A program made the translations under genes and the position numbers. A DNA stretch of 64,000 nucleotides from Enoplolaimus lenunculus (lineage: Eukaryota; Nematoda; Enoplea; Enoplida; Thoracostomopsidae). Of this stretch, positions 26,501 to 34,756 are shown piece by piece; the stretch's first letter is position 1; the number at the start of each line of letters is the position of its first letter. The stretch is from contig JASANG010000109.1 of assembly GCA_030248215.1 (NCBI GenBank), positions 1 to 64,000 of the forward strand, given 5' to 3'. The notes below the pieces were generated by a model, which worked only from the letters and a program-made list of their open reading frames with translations, was not told the origin of the DNA and searched no databases.

Positions 26501-29500
26501 CAAAACTAAAAAACAAATTAAAAAAAATACATTACGAGAAAACGTTTCGCAAAACAACACAGTGTTTCAACGCAAGCCCGAGGCAAGAAACGGCGAACGG
26601 GAGCTCAGCCCTGAGGGAAAAATTTTGCCCTCCCCTAAAAAACGGCCAATCTTACTTGTAAGTCATCATAAATCCCTTGTATGCCCCGGTCGAAAAATGT
26701 TTAGCACTTCTAGTAGAGATGGCCTGACTACGGAACCCTTTCACTCATAGAGCAAATTATGAGTAACTAAATACAATAATGTACGAGCAATATACACACT
26801 GTGAGCAGTGTTTAACATTTATAACATATATGCGCAGTGCAAAATCTCCACAAGACTTGAGAGCCTACTCAGGCTCGAGCGCCAAGTCCTATAGCTCATT
26901 GGTCATCGTAAACGCCTCCCACCCGTGAGACTGTAATTCGAATCTTACCTTGAAAATACATTTCATAAGAAATTGAAAATATTCATGTGAGAAAGGGTTA
27001 ATCGTCGCTCTACCTCTGTAAGTTCTACAGTCTTGCTGGCGTCTAATTGGCACGCCCTTAACCCAGTCCTAAATGGCGGGCCAAAATTTCGTTGCTACAA
27101 AAAAGATTTTAAATATTGTGATACAAACGTGAAAATGTGTTTAGAATAGCGTTATATAACTGTTCCTAAAACATAGTATAGTCGCAAAAACACTTGCTTG
27201 AAAATGAAAAATGCCCGCATAATTATCGGTAAAACTTTGATCTGGCGGCACAACCCGGTAAAATAGTTCTTCTTCAAGCGTAAGAGTTGCCAACGCCGCC
27301 AAAAACCAACAATTGCCTGTAAAAATCAAGTTTACATTTATTCAACTTCCACAATATCATTGCGTACACTGTAAAAAATGGTGAGCCAAATTGAGTCTCT
27401 CGGAAATAGGCTTTTCCTGACTACACAAACTGAGTCAAATTCGACTCCGCCAGAGTCAAACGTGTGACATATTGAATCGCATTTGACTCCGGTGAAGTCA
27501 AATTTGACTCAGTTTGTGTAGTCAGGAAAAGCTTATTTCCGAGAAAGTCAATTTGACTCAGCATTTTTTGCAGTATGTATACACCAATTAACTTTTGAGG
27601 GGGTGGTATGAGCGTGATGTAAAAACTGAATCCAAAAAGATTCAGTATCCCAGACACTGATGTTTTTTCTGCTTCACTGTCTCGTTCGAGACCAAATTTT
27701 AGCGGATAGTTGTAATACCGAATATCTATCAGTAGCGAAGGGCGGCGAAGGGCGCGTTAAAAATAATCAACAGTCCGTAACCTAATAACAGAGAGAGGGG
27801 TACCCTCTTGGGAGGCCAAATATATAACAGTCCTCCCTATTATTCGGGTCACTACAGTAAAAAAGCTGTCAGTGTAATTCTATTTGAAGCTCGAAAAAAC
27901 GTTTAAAATAGCGTTTTATTTTTTACACAATTGCCAAAAAGTTGGAAATTGTTTTCAACTAATTTCGTTATAATAAAATTAAATGTCGTGAAACCAAAAA
28001 GGTGGTTTTTGTATTAATTTCCGTAGCTTTTGATAATAGGCAAACTGTAAGCATCTTTGAGGTTTGAAAAAAAATGGAATCGTATAATTTTTAATTTGGC
28101 GCACACCGGTTCCTTACCTAATTCGCCTTGTTTTACATCGAACCGACTGTGACCTTCAACGAACAGCTTTGGATGATCGACAATTTCCTAAAATTTGAGA
28201 AATCAAATTTTATAGTGACAGCCCGTGTAAAGATCAGGGGCGAAACGTTTTTCTGTGGGACTGCAATTGAGTAAGCTTAAACTTTAGACTATTTGTTTGC
28301 TTTGCTTAGGTTTAGGCTTAGGCTTAACAGATTCAGGCATAGGCTTTAAGGATTCCGGATCAGGTTGCAAGTCAGATATCAGAACATGTGTCTTACCTGT
28401 TATAATCGGTGTCATAAAGGTCTTGGGGAGGGTTAGTAAACATTAACCGGCCGCGTGGCTGAATCAGAGCGATACGCGTACATTGAGAAAGAACAGAATA
28501 AGAGGTGTGATTCAGGGTATGGGACTTAGCTAAAATCATCAACTTCTTACACGCCACTGCTTTTGAACTCCAAAATCAACTGCCGGACCCGTAGCTTACA
28601 GGAGTTAGGGGGCCTCAGCCCCCTGAAAAAATATTGCCCCCCCTAGAAAAGTTATAACCTTGCTTGGAACTCACTGAAAATCCTTGAATTCCCACTGAAA
28701 ATTTTGTAGCCCCCCATTAAGTTGAGCTGGCTACGGCCTGTCATCTGAGCGCATCAAACGTCATCTTACCCAGGGCCGGAGCCAAATCACATCAGCCAAC
28801 TCCGATTGCGTTTCTTCTGACGGATTCGTCCCAGCAAGAGATTCAAAACGCGCTGGGAACAAATTGTCCACAAACAATTCGTTTCGATAAAAACAATCAT
28901 CCCGTAGAGTTTCGAACACCTGTACGTCACTTTCGCCATCGTTGTCGTCAGGGTTAAATTCAAGTGGGACAACCTAAAAACGGGAGGAGTTTGGATTTTA
29001 AAGCGCCGCGTAGTACCTATCACTAGGGTGTATAACCGGATACCCGTTTCCGTTGGTTCGATTATCCGTGTTAGTTTCTGTTTATCTTTACTATTCGTTT
29101 ACAAACTGTCTAGCACCAGCTGGTAATGACACGATCTTACGTTTGTCTAAGTAAATGTTTTATGACAGGCGGACGCAACGGAGAATACTGTATTATACCG
29201 ACGACATATATATCAGGGTGCAACCAGAATTATAAAATATTGGAACCAAAACCGGAGCCGTAAAGTTAAAAAATACCGGAACCGGAACCGGAACAGGAAA
29301 ACAAAAATACTTGTTACCGAAAAATTCGTTTTGAACGCTATTTTATCACTTTTAATGGTGGAAACACACTATTTTAGAATGCCAAAATCCTGAAACAAAT
29401 GCAATAGCTGGAAATGTATGATAAATTACGGAGTATGACACAAATTTAAAAATTGGACAATACACGCTCAGACACTTTTATCAAAATAAGTCAGGGTAGC

Positions 29501-31655
29501 ATGACAATTTTTCTTAAATTTTCGAATGAAATTATTTTCAGTACCAAAAATACCGGAAAATTCCGGTCCAAACATACCGGATTTATTACCGGCTATAAAT
29601 ATGTAGGTATAATTTTAACATCACCTTTTGAATCGCTCTTGACGTGTTTGTTTGAAATAGTTAAACCGTAGCCAAAATAGATGAGATTCTTTGCCTTTTC
29701 TGACTTGTAGTTTGCCTAACAATGCTGTCTTTCAAAGCTTTCTTGAACATAATTTGAACACACCTCTCGAGTAAACTTATGGGTCAAAATGCGGTCGAGT
29801 AACAGTTTTCCCAGTTGGCCCATTTCGTTATCAGCGCCGGCATCCGATCCGACATGCTTTGAGTCGTGGATTTTTCCCGTCTCCAAATCGATGCAATCAC
29901 TCAGTTCACCAGCTAATTCTTCGATCGCTGTTTGAAAGCGTTTCTTAAGTAAATTTCCAACGTAGCCGTCGAGTGTTACGCTACTGTCGGTTTCAGATTC
30001 AGCTAAAACAGAACGTAGAATTTGAAATTGTGGAATTTAGATTTCTTGTTGAGAAAATAGCGGGTTTTTTTGTGTTTTCTGTTAAAAATATCACAACTTT
30101 TTACATACCGCAAGCAACTTTCGGACAATCTGTAAAAGTGAATTAATAACACGCAATGTGAAGCGTTTAACAATTTACTAGGCGTATGCGCTGTGTAAAA
30201 TCTTCACAAGACATGAGATTCCTTTCGGGGTCGAGTGTCCAAGCTGGTATAGCTGGGTGAGAATTTCAAGTATCTCCCACCTGTGAGGCTGTTATTTGAA
30301 TAGTGGCTTGAAATAATTTGTTATATGCGATAGCAAATATTCATGTGAGAATGGGTTAAATAGAAAAAATTTCAATTGAATTTTTTTGCCATAAATGAGA
30401 CAAATACTACATTCGACGAAACAATATATTTTATTCCATTTGCTTACATCCTTCGCGTTTCTATAGAGGTTGTATTTTTCTTTGGCTTGGAACAATATGT
30501 TTACAGCTTTCTGAAAGAAGGCTTAAGACAAATTGCGACGAAACCGTAAAGAAATGTGTGATTTATGCGCTCTTAACTACAACGATTTTGTAAAGACAAT
30601 AATGTTTTGATTCATTGCTCACCCATCGGCAGACAACACAATTTTAACTGTGATAGGTGTAATGTGCAATATTATCCGGTGTTACATTTTTTACTTAATG
30701 GTTTGTTTTGAAAGTTGCTGGACGGGTAACGGGTAACAGAAATTTTGCGCATGTATGCCCGCGGATAAAAAAAATAAAATTTCCGCGAGTGAAGCGCAAT
30801 GTGGGAAATAAATCATTACCCACTTACATTTCTACCGGAACAGTCTGCGTCATATTATGATATATAACTTGTTTCTGGGGATGACATGGATATACACAAA
30901 TATTTAGAAATTTTTAAAAAGCACACTTTTTGGTAAACGCCGGCTGACAGAAGCGGATCCAGAAATTTCTGACGTGGGGCGGGCTTGCAAAAAGGAGGGA
31001 CCTTATCATTTTATCACCAAGAAATTATCTGAGGGGGAAAATTGTATTAACGTAGGGACAGGGACCTTATAATTTTATCACCAAAATATTTTCTGAAGGG
31101 CAAAATTGTAACGCAGGAAGAACCTTATCATATTATCTCAAAAATTTCTGTTGGAAAAATTGTCATGCAGGAATGTTAAGAAAAAATAAAAATACGATAA
31201 ATCATATTTACACAGTACAATAAGGTATATATATTAAGCATAAGCATATCCAGAATTTTGAGAAAGGGGTTGATTTTGTTTTATAAAAAAATTTTCCGGG
31301 GACTGCGCCAAAATCCTAAAGGAAATGTTTGACCCCCGAAATGCTCTATGGCTCAGCGCTTGAGCATAAGGGATTATCCCGGTTCCAGCGGCATAAGTCA
31401 GGACGATAGACACAGTAACGACGGCCAATGTATAAAACAGGGCCGTAGCAGTATAGTATACGCGTAAGCCTAAGCCTAAACCTAAACGTAAAAATGAGCT
31501 TATACCTTTGTCTAGCCTAAGCCTAAGCAAACAAATTATATAGCGTTTAGAAAATATTAATAACCTTCAATCATATCTTTTGCCATTTGGTTTAGAAATT
31601 CATCTTCACAGCTCTCGGCAGAGCGTCCATGAGTGCCTCTGTACGATTTGCTCAT
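20504..31655 (-). CDS. Calpain, calcium-dependent cysteine protease without EF hands
   Basis: Calpains cut cytosolic and cytoskeletal proteins on calcium signals. Thirteen exons join in phase: 31565-31655 (ATG), 30109-30129 (21-nt microexon), 29764-30002, 28770-28973, 28118-28187, 27198-27316, 26372-26505, 24585-24768, 23784-23882, 23338-23507, 22595-22788, 21712-21875, 20504-20773; about 652 aa. The catalytic triad is complete: Cys211 in [12 protein letters not shown], His373 in GHAYSITG, Asn403 in RIRNPWG. Other markers are [74 protein letters not shown]. Residues from about 455 on form the C2-like CBSW domain ([41 protein letters not shown]). The ORF stops 15 codons after LRIFCD, so no penta-EF-hand follows. 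The exon 27198 donor is GC (CAA|GCAAGT). The N-terminal 180 residues are long for the family. Introns hold MITEs, a SINE and a 31-bp satellite. Confidence 0.94.
21417..21598. mobile_element. MITE family D, simple copy
   Basis: CAGTGGCGGATTCAGGATCT at left and CATGGATCCGCCATTG at right. It contains AACTTACTTTTGTCCCATAC followed directly by other D sequence, without the E block present at 40811 and 51843. It lies between calpain exons 20504 and 21712. Confidence 0.75.
21895..21985. mobile_element. Family L fragment
   Basis: ACCTCCGGCTCC and GGTTGCACCCTGG are the terminal motifs of the CCGGAG/CCGGAA elements. It sits in the calpain intron between exons 21712 and 22595. Confidence 0.45.
22255..22435. 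mobile_element. MITE family A
   Basis: AGAACAGGGATGTAACAGCA at left, inverted AGCCTAAACCTAAGCCTAAG in the interior, and CGCCCCTGATCTTCATATGG at right. Confidence 0.65.
23923..24126. mobile_element. MITE family A, full copy in calpain intron
   Basis: GGCCCATGTATAGAACAAGG at left, GTTATAGACATGAGCC at right, with TTAGGC runs between. It starts 41 bp upstream of the catalytic-His exon. Confidence 0.8.
24836..25180. repeat. 31-bp tandem repeat in calpain intron (about 11 copies)
   Basis: Units read TTAAGCGACGCATGAGAAAA then ATTCGTATAAT. Two variants (GAGAAAAATTCG and GTGAAAAATTAG) are interspersed. It starts about 65 bp upstream of exon 24585-24768. Confidence 0.92.
25181..25560. repeat. CTTGCAGCTGCAAGT-rich element (family K)
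   Basis: Scattered direct and inverted TGCAGCTGCAAGT and CACTTGC motifs, shared with 24465-24500, 25985-26050 and 36460-36660, suggest a dispersed family with fold-back potential. The ends are not clear. Confidence 0.4.
25652..25812. mobile_element. MITE family A in calpain intron
   Basis: GTAAAGAACAGGAACGGAAC at left, CTAAACCTAACCC in the interior, and CGCCCCTGATCTTTAAATGG at right. Confidence 0.75.
26152..26335. mobile_element. MITE family B in calpain intron
   Basis: CATGTTACTTTAACGGGCGT at left and CGCCTAATAGTAACGTAGGC at right; the interior AGGTTTAGGCTTAGGCTTA is TTAGGC-like. It ends about 37 bp downstream of exon 26372-26505. Confidence 0.75.
26800..27002 (+). mobile_element. tRNA-derived SINE, copy 2
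   Basis: TGCGCAGTGCAAAATCTCCA head, CCTATAGCTCATTGGTCATC box A, CCTCCCACCCGTGAGAC anticodon arm, AATTCGAATC box B, and AATATTCATGTGAGAAAGGG tail. This is the most complete copy. Confidence 0.82.
27366..27574. mobile_element. MITE family C in calpain intron
   Basis: A full palindrome starting CACTGTAAAAAATGGTGAGC, 50 bp upstream of the catalytic-Cys exon. Confidence 0.88.
27690..27857. mobile_element. MITE family E, internally deleted
   Basis: Carries only the GATAGTTGTAATACCGAATA and CAACAGTCCGTAACC end regions, inverted, ending TATTCGGGTCACTACAGTA. Confidence 0.65.
28202..28360. mobile_element. MITE family A, 5' part
   Basis: CCGTGTAAAGATCAGGGGCG, then AAACTTTAGACTATTTG and TTAGGC units; the right terminus is missing. 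Confidence 0.6.
28585..28745. mobile_element. MITE family F in calpain intron
   Basis: CCCGTAGCTTACAGGAGTTA at left and GAGCTGGCTACGGCCTG at right, with TAACCTTGCTTGGAACTCAC inside. It ends about 25 bp downstream of exon 28770. Confidence 0.65.
29215..29590. mobile_element. Family L, CCGGAA-type element
   Basis: CAGGGTGCAACCAGAATTAT at left, ACCGGAACCGGAACCGGAAC inside, and diverged CCGGAAAATTCCGGTCC near the right end. In a calpain intron. Confidence 0.5.
30135..30362 (+). mobile_element. tRNA-derived SINE, copy 3
   Basis: GCGCTGTGTAAAATCTTCAC head, GGTATAGCTGGGTGAGAA, TATCTCCCACCTGTGAGGC, and AATATTCATGTGAGAATGGG tail. It lies in the calpain intron just upstream of the 21-nt microexon. 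Confidence 0.72.
31425..31532. mobile_element. MITE family A, 5' half
   Basis: GGCCAATGTATAAAACAGGG then AGCCTAAGCCTAAACCTAAA; it stops after AGCCTAAGCAAACAAATT. It lies in the calpain 3' of the first exon (in the first intron). Confidence 0.65.
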
Positions 31656-31936
31656 TGCTTAGATTATAACGGATTTTTGGTTGGAAGACTTATTGGCGTC
31701 TAAAGAGTGAAATAGGTATCAAGGTGCTTGTATACTTTTAGTGTTTAAATTGTTACACTGGCCAAATTGTTTGCATAAAGCATAGAGTCTTCGTACAATA
31801 ATCCTTATCGCTCAGCCTGTTAAATTATGAAACCTAAGGTTTGCGCTATACTCTCCGCGTGTCGCCGGACATCGCCGCTATTAAAAATTACAGCACGCGA
31901 CCAAATAAATTTTGCCTATAGTTCTGATAACAACAC

Positions 31937-32149
31937 AGACCCATGTATAGAACAGTGCCGGAACAGTGGTATAAGCATATTCCTAAGCCTAAGCCTAAGC
32001 CTAAGCCTAAGCCTAAGCCTAAGCGTATGTCTGAGCCTATTCCTAAGCCTAAGCCTAAGCCTAAGAAAAAAATTAGTCTACGACTTAAACTGACTCTATT
32101 ATAGTCCCTCCGGAAAACGATCCGGCCCTGTTCTATACATGGGTCATAA
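31937..32149. mobile_element. MITE family A, full copy
   Basis: CCCATGTATAGAACAGTGCC and GGCCCTGTTCTATACATGGG ends; the interior holds 12 or more near-perfect AAGCCT hexamers. Confidence 0.88.
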
Positions 32150-32429
32150 CGCATACGGCAAGCGGCGGCGTGCAGCGTCTTACGGTGGCGTGCGGTGTCT
32201 TGCAGTGGGACACAGCGACGTCCGGCAAATTACAGTATAGTGCAACTATAATAGTCACCATACTGTACCGTCATTGTTGCTTATATTAAATTGTAACTTT
32301 GTTATTTTTTGAGGTTTGGAATCGCATCATAACAAGTATTAATTTCAAACAAAACGTTTTTTCGTTATTAAGCCCTGATTTGTAAAAAGTGCTCAAAACG
32401 TTCAAACCTCATTATCTCTTCAGCTAAGG

Positions 32430-32828
32430 TTACTTTTAGGGACGTTTCGGTTTCAGGTGGGTCTGTTATACAGTAGGCTTAGATTCCTGACTATATTTTT
32501 CGCTTAGTCTTATAGGCGCAGGCTTAGGAATACATTTTTTTCAACGCTCAGGTTTATGCTTTAACCTTTAGGAATATGAGCCAATGTAAAGAACATGGGC
32601 GGAACAGTAATATAAGCATATTCCTAAGCCTAAGCCTAAGCCTTAGCCAAAGCGTAAGAATGAATATATTCCTAAACATAAGCCTCAGCCTAAGCCTAAT
32701 CCAAGCAAAAAAATTAGCCTAATGCTTAAGCATACTCTTTTCTTGTCCCACAGAAAAACGTTGCGTCCTTGATATTTACATGGACCGTAATATGCTTAAT
32801 CTACTGTTGCGGCCCTAAAAGTAACATT
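32430..32828. mobile_element. MITE family B with a family A copy inserted inside it
   Basis: B runs from GTTACTTTTAGGGACG to about 32579 and resumes at about 32793 (TGCTTAATCTACTGTTGCGG, ending AAAAGTAACATTCGCC). The insert 32580-32792 is a complete A copy (CCAATGTAAAGAACATGGGC to TGATATTTACATGGACC). Confidence 0.82.
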
Positions 32829-32853
32829 CGCCATCTCTTCTGTGCACTGCAAA

Positions 32854-33054
32854 AAATGGTGAGTCAAATTGACTCTCTCCGAAATAGGCCCCAAGGGACT
32901 ACACAAACTGAGTCAAATTCGACTCCGCCAGAGTGGAACACGCGATGAAGTGAGTCCAATTTGACTCTGGTGGAGTCGAAATTGACTCATTTTGTGTAGT
33001 CCCGTAGAGCCTATTTCGGAGAGAGTCAATCTCACTCACCGTTTTTGCAGTGTG
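32854..33054. mobile_element. MITE family C, full palindromic copy
   Basis: CACTGCAAAAAATGGTGAGT to CACCGTTTTTGCAGTG, with arms matching throughout. Confidence 0.88.
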
Positions 33055-33507
33055 GATATAGACTGTCTACTGGCCCCTGCGAGCCACATTTTTCCTGCTT
33101 TATAAACCAAGAGGTAATTTCATAATAACAGATGCTTTAGCGCATGATTACGGCTTATATTTTAGCGATTAATGGTACCATTCCTTAGCTATGAAACATG
33201 AAATAAACGTTTGGGCGTCAGTTTCAAATATTAAAAGAAACCTTTCTAAAATTCGTGTTTTTTACCTAAAAGTGGAACTGAAATCTTAAACATTCAACAT
33301 TATTTTTAAACATACAACCAGGATACTGCAATAGAACAAAAGTTTGTGATTCAAATTCTATTTTAATACTGCCTATACGTATGATACACATCATTTTTGT
33401 GTGATTCAAATAGAGCAAGAATATTTAAAATGTGTTGATATTCGTATCATCGAATGTATCTTTTTTGAAAATAAATTTAAAATTAATTACTAAGCTAAAA
33501 CCGGCCT

Positions 33508-33735
33508 ATGTATAGAACAGCGCCGGATCGTTTTCCGGTGGGGCTGTAACAGCGTCAGTTTAAGTTTTAGGTTAACTTTAAGCCTAAGCCTAAGCGTAAG
33601 GATGAGCCTAAGCCTAAGCTTAGGCTAAGGCTTAGGCTCATCCTTACGCTTAGGCTTAGGCTCATCCTTACGCTTAGGCTTAGGCATAGGCTTAGGCATA
33701 TGCTTATACTACTGTTCCGTCCCTGTTTTATACAT
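33508..33735. mobile_element. MITE family A with internal inverted duplication
   Basis: GGCCTATGTATAGAACAGCG and CCCTGTTTTATACATTGGC ends. The interior has AAGGATGAGCCTAAGCC followed by its inverse GGCTTAGGCTCATCCTT, so the TTAGGC tract was duplicated head to head. Confidence 0.82.
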
Positions 33736-34184
33736 TGGCTGCTAAACCATACGAGTATTGAGTCCTAACTGGTTAACGGGTCATAGTTTGAACAATTGTT
33801 TCTTCATGTTTAATTTTTTAGGCTACGACGAACAGTGTCGGTTTTAATCTTGTCCCCCAAACACACCAATTGGGAAAAACACAAGAGTTTAAGGCCCCCA
33901 AGATTGAAACCTTTTTAGCTCAAAATTGGTCTGGCTCCCAGCTAGCTTCGGTCACAATTTTTTAGTACTCTGGATTTTGGCGTGGAGGGCGTTTTTTGTT
34001 ATTTGCGAATTAAAAGCAGTGCCAGATTGTATTTTAATATCGCATCATCAAATAGGTTTATTGTAATAAAATACTATAAATACATAGTATATCAAGGATC
34101 CGTAGTAACTTTAATCCCTTCTTAATATAAAGTAGACGTTGAGCAACTCAGGGTCACAGAATAATCTATACTATAATACACAAT

Positions 34185-34345
34185 GCACAGCGTTTAATAA
34201 CAAATTACTACGCGTATGCGTAAATCTCTACAATGCTTACAGAACCCTCCGGACTCTAGCGTCAATCTCCTTTCAGCTGACAGCGGTGATGGAAAACGCA
34301 TTTCAGCCGTGAGACAACTATTTCAATCCTGACTTAAAAGTTAGC
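34185..34345 (+). mobile_element. tRNA-derived SINE, copy 4 (degenerate), plus family A 3' scrap
   Basis: CAATGCACAGCGTTTAATAA, ACGCGTATGCGTAAATCTCT and GCAGTTTCAGCC-like parts follow the SINE order. A family A right end (CGCCCCTGATCATTACATAG) follows at 34345-34414. Confidence 0.5.
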
Positions 34346-34494
34346 CTAAAGCTTTATGATTACTCTTTTTCAGTCCCGCATAAACACGTTCCGCCCCTGA
34401 TCATTACATAGGCCCAATTTCCTAATTTAGAGAGACTGAGCCTATTTGCCTGAAATCTACATATTCAGAACAGGGAATCCCAAATTACTAAAAA

Positions 34495-34718
34495 CATCTT
34501 AGACACCGCAACGGAGCGCAATGTGCATTAGTGCACAATCCACTTTGTATAACTATAAAACTACGCGTGTACGCAGTACAAAATCTCCACTAACCGATAA
34601 AACTCCTCGAGCTGGAGTGGCATGCTTCTATAGCTGAGCGGTGATGGTAAACGGATGCTCATCTTGAAAGTAGGTATCAGTTGAAATAAGAAAATATTCA
34701 TGTGAGAAAGAGTAAAAA
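34495..34718 (+). mobile_element. tRNA-derived SINE, copy 5
   Basis: ACGCAGTACAAAATCTCCAC head, TCTATAGCTGAGCGGTGATG box A region, and AATATTCATGTGAGAAAGAG tail. The anticodon arm is degenerate. It lies just downstream of the GUCD1 stop. Confidence 0.65.
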
Positions 34719-34756
34719 GGGAATAGTTTTCAATTACTATATTTAAATTTACAATG

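Noticed and set aside
27045-27110. Second FW....DWV-like reading downstream of the calpain Cys exon
   Set aside because: It contains a stop and lacks the VDVVVDD continuation; the true exon is 26372-26505.
28440-28500. tRNA-like GCGTGGCTGAATCAGAGCG
   Set aside because: Resembles only a D arm; the rest of a tRNA is absent.
30448-30510. A 63-nt minus-strand segment with good splice sites (reads [15 protein letters not shown]) that looked like a calpain or MIT-type exon
   Set aside because: It is open only in phase 0, whereas the neighbouring calpain exons require phase 1 on both sides, so it cannot join without a frameshift.
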